23,830 nt of DNA, taken from Chloroflexota bacterium (lineage in GTDB: Bacteria; Chloroflexota; Anaerolineae; B4-G1). The stretch's first letter is position 1. Every line of letters begins with the position of its first letter. Below the pieces are notes generated by a model, which saw nothing but the letters and a program-made list of their open reading frames with translations, was not told the origin of the DNA and searched no databases. The stretch covers positions 1 to 23,830 of the forward strand of contig JAAEPW010001114.1 of NCBI GenBank assembly GCA_024232355.1, in the 5' to 3' direction. Shown here piece after piece: positions 15,131 through 23,426 of this stretch. Made by a program: the position numbers and the translations under genes.

Positions 15131-15154
15131 AATAATATTCCTCTCAATTCTAAA

Positions 15155-15261
15155 GCCGAGCAATGAATTGCCCGGCTGGTAAACGAAATGCGATAAATCG
15201 CATTGGTCGTCAACACGTTTTTAACGTGTTTCCCCAATCATGCCGCGAATTCATTCGGGGC
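15155..15261. repeat. Array of four small palindromes downstream of the DUF3795 gene
   Basis: Four stem-loops follow one another: GCCG/CGGC with GCAAT/ATTGC (15155-15176), AATGCGAT-2-ATCGCATT (15187-15204), AACACGTT-3-AACGTGTT (15212-15230) and GCC...CGAAT-2-ATTCG...GGC (15242-15261). The last two, as one 52 bp segment (15211-15262), recur at 15637-15688. Confidence 0.6.
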
Positions 15262-15286
15262 TAATTGGAGAAACCCCAAGATCACT

Positions 15287-15595
15287 TTACTGCGCGGGGA
15301 ACGTTCCCAACTCTATGTATGAATCTTCCCCTCTTGCCCAAGCTTTCAAATTGGCCAGTCTCTCACCATTGTCACCGTGCTCAGGGTGATCAAAAGCTTG
15401 TTGAAGTATGTCGCAGGGAAGACTCGGGCAGAAACCACAGTGCTCTATACCCTTTTCGATGGAACACTTGGCAACAGAACACTCACCCCAGAACATTTTG
15501 CCCTTGCACAATTGACATCCCAGGCAATGGGTTTCTTCCCTCCATGCACAAGTCCCGCAATAAGCACCACATCGGCCAATAAAGTCTCGATTCAT
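15287..15595 (-). CDS. DUF3795 small cysteine-rich protein
   Basis: This 102-residue protein begins RDFIGRCGAYCGTCAW and has many cysteines in CxxC-like pairs, including THCLGCQLCKG, CSVAKC and HCGFCPSLPC. This pattern and the opening GRCGAYCGTC match DUF3795, whose cysteines probably bind metal or an iron-sulfur cluster; function is unknown. The start ATG has AGGA 7 bases upstream. The gene is flanked by 52 bp direct repeats, downstream and upstream, and by unrelated neighbours, so it may be a single-gene unit. Confidence 0.85.
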   Translation of the reverse strand: MNRDFIGRCGAYCGTCAWREETHCLGCQLCKGKMFWGECSVAKCSIEKGIEHCGFCPSLPCDILQQAFDHPEHGDNGERLANLKAWARGEDSYIELGTFPAQ

Positions 15596-15636
15596 CTAGA
15601 GATCCTTTTCTGTGTTTGTATTCCGCTGCAACAGAC

Positions 15637-15688
15637 TAGTACGTTTTTGACGTGTTTTCTGTGTCAGGCCGCGAATTCATTCGGGGCT
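15637..15688. repeat. Second copy of the 52 bp palindromic repeat
   Basis: This copy matches 15211-15262 with no gaps; the last 20 bases before the final T (15668-15687) are identical. It lies between the DUF3795 start and the methyltransferase stop. A degraded third copy, sharing AATTCATTCG and its flanks, lies near 17292-17314. Confidence 0.65.
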
Positions 15689-15690
15689 CG

Positions 15691-16542
15691 CTATGCCTTC
15701 TGTGCAAGGATAGCCATCAAATAGCCCTCTGAGGGAAAATTGCCCCCGCTCTCACCCAACGCCGGGTAAAACTCTACATTCCCAAACCCACATTCAGCCA
15801 ACAGCGAGCGGTATTCGTCGTCCGTATAAGCCTGCATACTGGACGAATAGCGCGTCACCTCACCGGTCGCAGCATCGATGATATAGTATCGTTGAATCGC
15901 TACGTTGTGCTCCGCATCCCAGAAATTCTCCTGCAAGCCCAAGTGCGGTTCCGCCGAAAACAACCCTTTCTCTGTCGAAGACCACGAAGAGGGCTGCTCC
16001 CCCAGCTTGACGACGGCGTCAAACGTGTGCGGCTCGAAAATCAGGAAACCACCGGGCACCAAGGCGCGGCAGGCTTTTTCAAGAATAGCCCTCGCATTCT
16101 CGGCGCGGAAGACGTTAAACTCGCCAAAGATCGACATCACGAGGCCATACTCGTCGCCATAGTCCGCCGTCCGGATATCCTGGTGGGTGTACGTACAGTC
16201 GATGCCTGCTTCTGCGGCTTGCTCTTTAGCATAAGCGATGGATGCCGGGGAGAAATCGATTCCCACACAATGGTGTCCAAGTTTCGTCAGCCGGTGCGTG
16301 TACAACCCAGGCCCACAGCCGAGATCAAGAATGCGCGTCGGGTTCCCCTTGAGCACCTGATTGTGAATCCAGTCGACGTGCTTGTCGATGATCTCAAAGC
16401 GACGGCTGGCCGCATCGTGCTCTTGAGACAGGTGCTCGTCGAGCATTCGACTGCTAAAGTCCGGGTCATTCCACGGGATCTTTTCTCCCTCGGCCCACGG
16501 TTTGGGGACGCTTTGCCTATGAATGATATCCATTAACTTCAA
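15691..16542 (-). CDS. Class I SAM-dependent methyltransferase
   Basis: This 283-residue protein has the SAM-binding motif I ILDLGCGPGLYTHRL (about residues 70-84), the acidic end of strand 2 in CVGIDFSP, and a motif III-like segment CRALVPGGFLIFEPHTF. It is a soluble methyltransferase; the substrate is unknown and the neighbours give no clue. The start may be TTG at 16542, since GGAG lies 9 bases before it; the ATG at 16533 would be 18 bases from that site. The gene is flanked by the palindromic repeat downstream and a lipoprotein gene upstream. It is full length for this family. Confidence 0.85.
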   Translation of the reverse strand: MKLMDIIHRQSVPKPWAEGEKIPWNDPDFSSRMLDEHLSQEHDAASRRFEIIDKHVDWIHNQVLKGNPTRILDLGCGPGLYTHRLTKLGHHCVGIDFSPASIAYAKEQAAEAGIDCTYTHQDIRTADYGDEYGLVMSIFGEFNVFRAENARAILEKACRALVPGGFLIFEPHTFDAVVKLGEQPSSWSSTEKGLFSAEPHLGLQENFWDAEHNVAIQRYYIIDAATGEVTRYSSSMQAYTDDEYRSLLAECGFGNVEFYPALGESGGNFPSEGYLMAILAQKA

Positions 16543-16584
16543 TGTGATTTTCTCCTTTGCTGGACAATAGTACCTGAAACCGCA

Positions 16585-17226
16585 TCAGTCCAGCAGTACA
16601 GTGCAGTACTCGTTGATCAGGAATAGCCAGTCGTATTCGCCGTTTGCTTCGAGCTTTGCTCCTGCCAACGCAACAAAGAGCAGAACCTGCTCACCTTCGG
16701 CAACTTCCGCAGAGAGATAGCCTAGAACCCCCGACTGGACTGGCAGCCAGTATTCGCCGGAATCCTCGACGATCAACAACTCTTCCTCGAACAGTTCCAC
16801 GCTAGGCTGCTCGAGGTTAAATGCCTGAAGCCACCAACCGATGCGCTCTTTCCGGTCGCTCGTGATGAGCCTACGCTCACCTGTCAAAGTTACTAGTACA
16901 CGCGAGGGGTAGAACTCGGCAGACATGATGTAGTCCGGTGTGTCCTTTATGTAACCGCTCTCTGTGTCCATGATATCGCCGAGAGAGCGTGGTAGATAAT
17001 GAGGCCAAAAGTCAGGACAGATGCAGGCCGCCAGCGGTGCGCATGTAGGTGTAGATGTTGGAAGCGGCTCGGTCGCGGTAGGCACGGGAGTGTAAGTCGG
17101 TGCGGACGTCAGCGTCGGAGAAACGGTGTCAGTAGGTGCGATGGGTGACAGGTCGCAGGCTAGCGCGGTGAAGAAGAGCACTAAAGCGCTTGCCGCTAAG
17201 ACAAATATACCACGACGTGAAGTCAT
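16585..17226 (-). CDS. Lipoprotein with Thr/Pro-rich linker, function unknown
   Basis: This 213-residue protein has a signal peptide with lipobox ALAC (Cys24), then a Thr/Pro/Ser linker (about 28-65) and a globular C-terminal half with no recognised family. The linker resembles that of the lipoprotein at the left end. The segment APLAACICPDF follows the linker and holds cysteines near the membrane anchor. The start is the ATG with GGGGG 5 bases upstream; the TTG one codon before is less likely. It is probably an outer-surface protein of a monoderm-like Chloroflexota cell, but that is inference. Confidence 0.75.
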   Translation of the reverse strand: MTSRRGIFVLAASALVLFFTALACDLSPIAPTDTVSPTLTSAPTYTPVPTATEPLPTSTPTCAPLAACICPDFWPHYLPRSLGDIMDTESGYIKDTPDYIMSAEFYPSRVLVTLTGERRLITSDRKERIGWWLQAFNLEQPSVELFEEELLIVEDSGEYWLPVQSGVLGYLSAEVAEGEQVLLFVALAGAKLEANGEYDWLFLINEYCTVLLD

Positions 17227-17320
17227 CAAGTCCCCCTATGTTTGGATAGCCAGTTCCAGTCACGCCTGGCGTCCAACATGCTTTCCGTGCCAAGCCTCAA
17301 ATTCATTCGAAGCCATCTAG

Positions 17321-17409
17321 GCCACAAAAAAAGATTGGCAGATTGGCATTATAGACGGGTCGGCGAAATTACGCAACCGTCCCACCTATAATGACCAACC
17401 TACCAATCT
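17321..17409 (-). terminator. Intrinsic-type terminator of the encapsulin/sufS unit
   Basis: Read on the minus strand, the 78 bp imperfect hairpin (17409-17332) is followed directly by a run of seven T bases. Many mismatches are T/C changes that would be G-U pairs in RNA. It lies about 100 bases after the sufS stop and is the same element that follows mvhA. Confidence 0.6.
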
Positions 17410-17493
17410 GTTAGTGTTCGCTCAACTATTGTAGCGAGGTATGGAAACCTCGGCTACATTGCTATCGCAGCAAGTGACTAGTCCATATTTTGC
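17321..17493. repeat. 173 bp direct repeat, copy A (after sufS)
   Basis: This segment matches 20826-20997 over its length with about ten differences and two single-base indels. It contains a 78 bp imperfect inverted repeat (17332-17409) and a smaller stem TGTAGCGAGGT/ACCTCGGCTACA (17430-17458). Its right end (near TCCATATTTTGCT) resembles the 3' end of mvhA in copy B, so it may carry a remnant of that gene. Confidence 0.88.
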
Positions 17494-17510
17494 TGAGAAA
17501 AAGTGCCAAT

Positions 17511-19055
17511 CTATTCTGAATCATCCTCCTTCCCTTTTACCTTTAGAATAGCTGCGGTCAGCGCGTCAATTTCCTCAAAAGTGTTGTAGAACGCCAATGA
17601 CGGGCGTACCGTGCTCTCCAACCCCAGGCGCCGCAACACCGGTTGAGCACAATGATGCCCAGCCCTGACCGCGATGCCTTCTCTATTGAGTCGTTGCCCT
17701 ACTATCTCATTGGGAATGCCATTCAACACAAATGAAAGTACGCTGACCTTGTGCGGGGCAGTACCAATCAGACGCAGCCCTGGAATCTCGGCCAGCGCCT
17801 GGGTGGCGTACATCAGGAGCGCTTCCTCGTGCTGTATGGCCGCGTGAAACCCAATGCGCTCAAGATAGTCAATCGCCGCCCCCAATCCAACGGCATCGGC
17901 GATATTCCCCGTGCCAGCTTCAAACTTGTGCGGCAGGCTGTTATAGAGCGTACGCTCGAAACGGACGTCCTGGATCATATTGCCCCCGCCTTGCCAGGGC
18001 GGCATCATCTCTAACAACTCGGCCTTGCCGTACAAAACCCCAATCCCGGTTGGGGCAAACAGTTTATGTCCAGAAAAGACAAAAAAGTCACAATTGCTAA
18101 CTTGCACATCCACCGGCATATGGGGGATAGATTGCGCTCCGTCGACCAGCACCCGTGCGCCCACGGCGTGCGCCATCTGCGTCATCGCCAACACCGGATT
18201 CACGGTGCCCAACACATTCGAGACCTGCGTCACGGCCACCAGCTTGGTCCTTGAATTCAGCAGTGCGGCGTACTCATCCAAAAGAATTTCCCCTGCGTCA
18301 TTCATCGGAGCCACCCGCAGCACAGCGCCGGTGGCCTCGCACACCATTTGCCAGGGCACAATGTTGGCGTGATGTTCCATCACAGTGACGACGATTTCAT
18401 CCCCTGGGCGCAGGAAGGTTCTGCCGTAGGATTGAGCGACCAGATTGATTCCCTCGGTGGTGCCGCGGACAAAAACGATCTCTTGCGTATCCTTGGCGCC
18501 GATAAAGGCACGTACCTTTTCGCGCGCCTGTTCGTACGCTTCGGTGGCACGATCCGCCAATGTATGCACACCCCGGTGAATGTTAGAGTTGTCGCGCTCG
18601 TAAAAGCGACTGAGGGCATCGATCACGGCGCGGGGTTTTTGCGTGGTGGCGGCATTATCCATCCAGATCAGGGGTTTGCCGTGCACGCGCTGGTGCAGAA
18701 TCGGGAAATCTCGCCGGATGATATGTACGGGGAAACTAGTAGCCGGCGGCTCTTTAGATGCGGTCATGTTGACCGTAGAACGTTCTCTGGTCCGCTGAGG
18801 GTCGTCCAAAAAATAAAAGCGACCCGTCTGATGTTGTTCGGAGAGAGAGGGCGTAGCAAAGTCCGCCAGAGTGATGTCTGCTCCCTCGTTCTGATCAGCG
18901 AGTTCCTGTGCGTCAATGTCCGGAGCCGAGCTGTCTCCCTCTCGTTCCGGCCTGGATTCCACTGGCTCGCCGGTGTAAAACATATTGGCCAGTTGTTGAA
19001 CGATATCGGGGGCGAGCCATTCCTTTGGTATGTTACTTTCTGGTGGGATATTCAT
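17511..19055 (-). CDS. sufS: SufS-type cysteine desulfurase with N-terminal encapsulin-targeting extension
   Basis: This 514-residue PLP enzyme has the SufS core from about residue 109 (FPVHIIRRDFPILHQ, MDNAATTQKP). The PLP lysine is in FSGHKLFAPTGIG and the catalytic cysteine in RAGHHCAQP. It takes sulfur from cysteine as a persulfide. The first 108 residues are extra: low-complexity, acidic, probably disordered, with MFYTGEP and RFYFLDDP as likely short motifs. Such extensions load desulfurases into family 2 encapsulins, and the encapsulin gene immediately upstream overlaps it by 23 bases. No clear Shine-Dalgarno site precedes the ATG, so translation is probably coupled. The stored product may be sulfur, as reported for family 2A systems; for 2B this is inference. 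Confidence 0.9.
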   Translation of the reverse strand: MNIPPESNIPKEWLAPDIVQQLANMFYTGEPVESRPEREGDSSAPDIDAQELADQNEGADITLADFATPSLSEQHQTGRFYFLDDPQRTRERSTVNMTASKEPPATSFPVHIIRRDFPILHQRVHGKPLIWMDNAATTQKPRAVIDALSRFYERDNSNIHRGVHTLADRATEAYEQAREKVRAFIGAKDTQEIVFVRGTTEGINLVAQSYGRTFLRPGDEIVVTVMEHHANIVPWQMVCEATGAVLRVAPMNDAGEILLDEYAALLNSRTKLVAVTQVSNVLGTVNPVLAMTQMAHAVGARVLVDGAQSIPHMPVDVQVSNCDFFVFSGHKLFAPTGIGVLYGKAELLEMMPPWQGGGNMIQDVRFERTLYNSLPHKFEAGTGNIADAVGLGAAIDYLERIGFHAAIQHEEALLMYATQALAEIPGLRLIGTAPHKVSVLSFVLNGIPNEIVGQRLNREGIAVRAGHHCAQPVLRRLGLESTVRPSLAFYNTFEEIDALTAAILKVKGKEDDSE

Positions 19056-20454
19056 AATAGTTCGCTACGTCCACATTCTCGAGCACGCCCAGCGCGTCAT
19101 CTACCAACACCACGACCGAATAATAGAGCGTCATCAGATAGTTAGCGATGGCTTTTTGATCAATCCCCATAAAGCGAATTGACAATCCTGGCATAATCTC
19201 GCCTTCAGTGCCGCTTTGATGCAGTCCTACCACCCCCTGTTCTGATTCCCCCACCCGCATGAGCAGGATACTGGTGGTAGGGCTTCCGGTGGCGTGATTG
19301 AGCATCAATTTATCGCACGGAATCAGAGGTACGCCGCGCCAGGTTATGAATGACGAGCCGAAAAGCTCAATCGCCACCGGTGGCACCCCGCGCCAGGTAC
19401 ATTCCCGTCCAAAGGCCGCGATTGCCCTGGGGTGAGCCAAAAAGAAGGCGGGTTTCTTCCAGACTTTGGTTAGCAATTCGTCCATATCGTCGGGTGTTGG
19501 CGCTCCGGCGCGCGTATGCACCCGCATCGAACGCGGCGCTGCATAGAGCAAGCCGAATTCTGGATTGTTGATCATTTCCCATTCCTGGCGTTCTTTGAAC
19601 GTCTCAGTAGCCAGGCGTACCTGTTCGGCATATTGCAGGTGAGGATCGTTATATAGATCCAGCACGCGAGTATGAATCTTGACAGCGCCTTGAATAATGT
19701 TGAGGGCATATTCTTTGGGATACTCGTCGTAATCCACGACGGTATTGGTGATGTCGGCGTCTTCGCTATGGAATGACGATACGTCGATCAGGCTTTCGCC
19801 GAATTCATTCATAATCAGATCTTTGAGTTCGTAGCGTTGTTTGACCACGTCCTGAAAGCGCGCCTTGATTGCCGGGTCTCGATCCAGAATCGTCAGAAAC
19901 TGCTCTCGTTCCAGCGTCAGGCACATGCACGGCGTCAGGGCCTTGACACTCGCCATGCGGGGCTTATCTTCCATCAAGGCAACCTCGCCGAAATAGTCGC
20001 CTGCACCGCTAATCTTGATCGAAACGTTCTTGTCGTACAGGTTCTTGGCATAGATCTCAACCTTGCCCTGCGCCACAATATAAAACGTGTCCCCTGGCTT
20101 GCCTTCATCGATGATAGTGTCGCCGGCGTTAAACGGGGTGCTTTCAAACTGTTGGCAGATCGATGCCAACAGTTCGTCATCGGCTTCTCGAAATAACGAC
20201 AACGCGCGTAGATCTTGGGGCTGCAATTTCACTTGATCGTCGACAACCGTAAACCTGATTATCTCGTCGGTGGGGAGTAACGTCTTGTGCCGGTTCACTC
20301 GGTATGTGCCGCCCTGCACGTTGACCCAGGGCAGCAACTTGAGAAACCAGCGCGGCGTAATCCCCAGCATCTGGGGTCGTGTCTTGGAGATGGTGGCCAG
20401 ATTGCGGGCCGCCATAGTCTTGATGCTGTAGGGTTTAAAGGTTGATTCAGCCAT
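19033..20454 (-). CDS. Family 2B encapsulin shell protein with cNMP-binding domain
   Basis: This 473-residue protein combines an HK97-fold shell protein with a cyclic-nucleotide-binding domain near the N-terminus (about 83-205; the phosphate-binding motif FGEVALMEDKPRMASV at 155-170 keeps the Glu and Arg). The remainder matches family 2 encapsulins (QVRLATETFKERQEWEMINNPEFGLLYA, DELLTKVWKKPAFFLAHP, ECTWRGVPP, VGLHQSGTEGEIMPGLSIRFMGID). Encapsulins assemble into hollow protein shells holding enzyme cargo; cNMP binding may gate or regulate the shell. The cargo is the SufS-type enzyme in the overlapping downstream gene. The start MAESTF is chosen because AGGAGG lies 6 bases before it; the frame upstream is open but has no family match. 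Confidence 0.92.
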   Translation of the reverse strand: MAESTFKPYSIKTMAARNLATISKTRPQMLGITPRWFLKLLPWVNVQGGTYRVNRHKTLLPTDEIIRFTVVDDQVKLQPQDLRALSLFREADDELLASICQQFESTPFNAGDTIIDEGKPGDTFYIVAQGKVEIYAKNLYDKNVSIKISGAGDYFGEVALMEDKPRMASVKALTPCMCLTLEREQFLTILDRDPAIKARFQDVVKQRYELKDLIMNEFGESLIDVSSFHSEDADITNTVVDYDEYPKEYALNIIQGAVKIHTRVLDLYNDPHLQYAEQVRLATETFKERQEWEMINNPEFGLLYAAPRSMRVHTRAGAPTPDDMDELLTKVWKKPAFFLAHPRAIAAFGRECTWRGVPPVAIELFGSSFITWRGVPLIPCDKLMLNHATGSPTTSILLMRVGESEQGVVGLHQSGTEGEIMPGLSIRFMGIDQKAIANYLMTLYYSVVVLVDDALGVLENVDVANYYEYPTRK

Positions 20455-20516
20455 TGTTCCTCCTCTTTTCTGTATATAGCATTGTGATTCCTTGTGACCT
20501 CTCAGCAAACGAGAAC

Positions 20517-20541
20517 GCCCACCACTACCTTGACGGTGGGC
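20517..20541 (-). promoter_or_regulatory. Hairpin in the encapsulin leader
   Basis: A perfect 7 bp stem (20517-20523 with 20535-20541) closes an 11-base loop, 63 to 87 bases before the encapsulin ATG. The role is unknown; it could affect translation or mRNA stability. Confidence 0.4.
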
Positions 20542-20655
20542 AGGCAACTTTACGATAACGAGCGGTCTGTTTCGCAACACTTGGTATTCACATCAAGGTA
20601 CCCTTTCCTGGTTGTGGTCTCGATCTATTCGAGGTTGCGAGGCGTTTGCACTGCA

Positions 20656-20683
20656 AGTATACTCTTGTTTCAATCGAGCGCAA
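20656..20683 (-). promoter_or_regulatory. Possible sigma-70-type promoter of the encapsulin cassette
   Basis: On the minus strand TTGCGC (20683-20678) and TATACT (20661-20656) are 16 bases apart. The -10 is good and the -35 moderate. It lies after the mvhA terminator and about 200 bases before the encapsulin ATG, the right place for an independent promoter. Confidence 0.35.
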
Positions 20684-20825
20684 ATGAGCGATTGGCTACG
20701 CCGTGCAGATCGACCGGCAGGATTTGCGCCGATTAGGCGACAGAGCGATGCGTGCTCATCATACCATAGGGACGCGCGAAACCTGGTCCCAGATGCCACA
20801 GCGGAGAATTGCTGTGCCATCCATC

Positions 20826-20913
20826 GCCACAAAAAAGATTGGCAGATTGGCATCATAGACGGGTCGGCGAAATTACGCAACCGTCCCACCTATAATGACC
20901 AACCTACCAATCT
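20826..20913 (-). terminator. Intrinsic-type terminator of the mvh hydrogenase operon
   Basis: On the minus strand the 78 bp hairpin is followed directly by six T bases. It begins about 70 bases after the mvhA stop codon. A smaller stem (20934-20962) lies between the two. Confidence 0.6.
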
Positions 20914-20997
20914 GTCAGTGTACGCTCAACTATTGTAGCGAGGTATGGAAACCTCGGCTACATTGCTATCGCAGCGAGCGACCTACTCCATATTATG
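20826..20997. repeat. 173 bp direct repeat, copy B (after mvhA)
   Basis: This is the partner of 17321-17493. Its right end covers the last codons and stop of mvhA (to about 20997), so similarity between the copies extends into that coding end. It contains the same 78 bp imperfect inverted repeat (20836-20913) and smaller stem (20934-20962). Confidence 0.88.
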
Positions 20998-22452
20998 CTT
21001 CAAAACCCGCACCACCTCACCATCAGAGTCGCGGCGGATGCGCACCTCTAGCGGCATCTGGCCGGGCAGGGTGTGCGTGGCGCAGCCAAAGCACGGGTCG
21101 TAGGAGCGGAAGGCCATCTCGACCATGTTCAACTTGCCCTCGTCGACCTCGCCGCCCTTGATCAACGCCTGCGCCGCTTTCTTGACCGAGATCGAGATCG
21201 GCGCATAGTTGTTGGTCGTGCCGACAACGAGATTGGCCCGCGTCACGATGCCGCGCTCGTCGGTGAAATAGTGGTGTGTCAGCGTGCCGCGCGGCGCTTC
21301 GACGATGCCCACACCCTCGGTCGGGGTTTCTGTGGGGATGTTGCGCACGTGCGGGTCGGTGATGCCGGGGTCCCGCGTCAGCTCGACGAGGCGCTCGGCA
21401 GCGTAGAGCAGCTCGACCAGGCGCGCCCAGTGAGTGACCAGGGTGCCGTGCACCGGCTTGCCGCCCAGCGTCGAATACAACTCTTCGTAGGCTTCCTGCG
21501 CCTTGGGCGTGGCCATACCGTCGGAGGCGTTGAGCCGCGAGAGCGGTGTGGCCTGGTAGACGCCGCTGTCCATACCGGTCGTGAATCCCTTCCAACCTAT
21601 CTTTTTCAGATAGGGGAATTTGAGGTATGTCCAAGGCTCCACGTGCTCGGCGATGATGTCCAGATACTCGTCCGGGCCGTACTTGACAAACTCGTTCCCC
21701 TCGGGGTCCACGACGCGCACTTTGCCATCGTAAAAGTTGACCTTGTTGTTCTCGTCCACCATCCCCATATAGTACATGGGCGTGGTAAAAGCGTCCGAAA
21801 GGATCAGGTCCAGATACGCCTGGTTCCCCAGCACTACGTCGCGGAAGAGTTGCAGACTGAACAACGCAAAGTCGATCAACTCGAGGCCGGTGGCCTCGAA
21901 CTGAGCACGTTCTTCCTCGTTGATCGCCTTGCTCACGCCGCCGGGGATCGCGCTGATGGGATGGATGTGCTTTCCACCCAACTGGCCCACAATGTCCATC
22001 GCCTTGCCACGGGCAGCGATGACGGCGCCACCGGTCTCCAGGCCGACCTTGTGGATCAGGCCCAGGATGTTGCGCTCGGCAACGGGTGCCGTCGGCCCCA
22101 ACACAAAGTCGGGGGCGGCCAGGATGTAAAAGTGGACGGTGTGGTCGGCGACGTAAAAGGCCGAGTAGAGCAGCTCTCGCAGCATTTTGCCCGCTGGGGG
22201 CACCTCGACGTTATAGACCGCGTCGCAGGCTTTGGCCGACGCCATGTGGTGTGCCTCCGGGCAGACGCCACAGATGCGGGGCGTGATGCGCGGCAGCTCT
22301 TCCACAGGCCGACCTTCAGAGAACTTTTCGAACCCACGCAACTCGGGGATGATCAGATAGGCATTGGCGACATCTCCATCATCGTTCAGGAAAATGTCGA
22401 TCTTGCCGTGCCCCTCTAGGCGGGTTATTGGATCGATACTTATCTTTTTCAT
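20983..22452 (-). CDS. mvhA: F420-non-reducing-type [NiFe] hydrogenase large subunit
   Basis: This 489-residue protein holds the nickel-iron active site of a group 3 hydrogenase. The N-terminal ligand motif is [11 protein letters not shown] (Cys61, Cys64) and the C-terminal one DPCFGCATH (Cys454, Cys457, His460). All four nickel ligands are cysteines, not selenocysteine. After His460 a tail of 29 residues remains, which a HycI/HoxW-type peptidase would remove; such a gene is at 14669-15130. With MvhG and MvhD it oxidises H2 and passes electrons to a heterodisulfide reductase-like HdrA, which would be expected upstream. The start ATG overlaps the mvhG stop (ATGA). A terminator follows. Confidence 0.93.
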   Translation of the reverse strand: MKKISIDPITRLEGHGKIDIFLNDDGDVANAYLIIPELRGFEKFSEGRPVEELPRITPRICGVCPEAHHMASAKACDAVYNVEVPPAGKMLRELLYSAFYVADHTVHFYILAAPDFVLGPTAPVAERNILGLIHKVGLETGGAVIAARGKAMDIVGQLGGKHIHPISAIPGGVSKAINEEERAQFEATGLELIDFALFSLQLFRDVVLGNQAYLDLILSDAFTTPMYYMGMVDENNKVNFYDGKVRVVDPEGNEFVKYGPDEYLDIIAEHVEPWTYLKFPYLKKIGWKGFTTGMDSGVYQATPLSRLNASDGMATPKAQEAYEELYSTLGGKPVHGTLVTHWARLVELLYAAERLVELTRDPGITDPHVRNIPTETPTEGVGIVEAPRGTLTHHYFTDERGIVTRANLVVGTTNNYAPISISVKKAAQALIKGGEVDEGKLNMVEMAFRSYDPCFGCATHTLPGQMPLEVRIRRDSDGEVVRVLKHNME

Positions 22453-23423
22453 TCAACTTTCTCCAATTTTTTCCGGTGCAGCAGAGACGCTGGCAAGCCG
22501 AAACGGTAGAACGTGCCGACCGGATCTGCGATCTCGCCCACGATGCGGGCGGCTTCTTCCTCGGTGTCGGCATCTACGACAGAGGCCACCGCCGAGAGAA
22601 GCGCTGCGCCCTGGTCGATCACGCCCGGTGCCGGGCCGTAACAGCCACGGCAGGGCAGGTCGACGGTGGTGCATAGCGCGCCACAGCCGCCCCGCGTCGC
22701 CGGGCCAGAGCAGATGATGCCCTGGTCAAAGAGACAGGCGTCGTGGTCGGGGATGATCTCGTGCGGGCGGTAGAATTTCTTGATGCGTTTCTCCTCCCGG
22801 CTGTGCTTGCACTCGTCGCACACAGTTTTGTCTGGGCTGGCTCCGACCACGCTTCCCGCGGGCGGCAGGTTGCCGGTCAGGATCGCCTCGACTACGGCCC
22901 AGATCTGCGGGGCCTGCGGCGGGCAGCCGGGGATATAGTAATCCACCTTTGCCACCTGATCCAGCGTCTTGACCGTGTTGTAAAAGTAGGGAATGGTCAC
23001 CTCACCCTCGGGCATCTGGTAAGAAGTCTGCGGCAGAATGCCGTCGGGGTTGACCGTCGATTCCGACGTCAGGTACGCGCGCTCAAAGATCGAGTCCCGG
23101 TCGAACAGGTTGCCCAGCCCCGGGATGCAGCCCTCGTGGGCGCACGATCCAAAAGCGACGAACACCTTGGACTTTTTCCGCATCAGGTGAGCCATCTCTT
23201 CGTTCTCGCTGGTGCGGATGGCGCCGTTAAAGAGAAAGACGTCCATGTGCCCATCGGGCATCGCCTCGACGTCCTTGTACTTGGCATCCACCGCTACCGG
23301 CCAAAAGAGAATGTCGGCCGCTGCGTCCAGGTCAATGATCTTTTCCCGTAACTCTACGATGGCGATCTCGCATCCACCGCAGGAGGCGGCCCAGTAAAGT
23401 CCTAATTTCAGTTTATCTGCCAT
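22449..23423 (-). CDS. mvhG: F420-non-reducing-type [NiFe] hydrogenase small subunit
   Basis: This 324-residue protein carries the iron-sulfur clusters that link MvhA to MvhD. The proximal-cluster cysteines are in ASCGGCEIA, GSCAHEGCIP and GCPPQ, and the C-terminal part adds cysteine clusters: VCDECKHSREEK, CLFDQGIICSGPATRGGCGALC and PCRGCYGPAPG. There is no twin-arginine signal peptide, as expected for a cytoplasmic group 3 enzyme. The start has AAGGAGG 8 bases upstream and lies 3 bases after the mvhD stop. The stop overlaps the mvhA start. Confidence 0.92.
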   Translation of the reverse strand: MADKLKLGLYWAASCGGCEIAIVELREKIIDLDAAADILFWPVAVDAKYKDVEAMPDGHMDVFLFNGAIRTSENEEMAHLMRKKSKVFVAFGSCAHEGCIPGLGNLFDRDSIFERAYLTSESTVNPDGILPQTSYQMPEGEVTIPYFYNTVKTLDQVAKVDYYIPGCPPQAPQIWAVVEAILTGNLPPAGSVVGASPDKTVCDECKHSREEKRIKKFYRPHEIIPDHDACLFDQGIICSGPATRGGCGALCTTVDLPCRGCYGPAPGVIDQGAALLSAVASVVDADTEEEAARIVGEIADPVGTFYRFGLPASLLHRKKLEKVE

Positions 23424-23426
23424 GGC

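Larger units (their letters stand above)
20455..20982. other. Long non-coding leader between mvhA and the encapsulin gene
   Basis: No supported gene. The right part holds the mvhA terminator and repeat copy B. The left part is the probable encapsulin leader: a stem GCCCACC (20517-20523)/GGTGGGC (20535-20541) lies about 60 bases before the start, and a possible promoter lies at 20683-20656. A 98-codon minus-strand frame crossing these elements looks like chance. Confidence 0.6.

Noticed and set aside
20593..20889. 98-codon minus-strand frame upstream of the encapsulin gene
   Set aside because: It crosses the terminator, repeat copy B and the candidate promoter, and reads as random Arg/Ser-rich sequence.
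21073..22419. Plus-strand open frame of 448 codons across mvhA
   Set aside because: It is the exact antisense of a clear hydrogenase large subunit gene, has no recognisable protein and no ribosome binding site; GC-rich codon use on the other strand explains it.
20983..22452. Selenocysteine in the hydrogenase large subunit, as in some group 3 enzymes
   Set aside because: The C-terminal motif is encoded with ordinary cysteine codons (DPCFGC) and the frame has no internal UGA.
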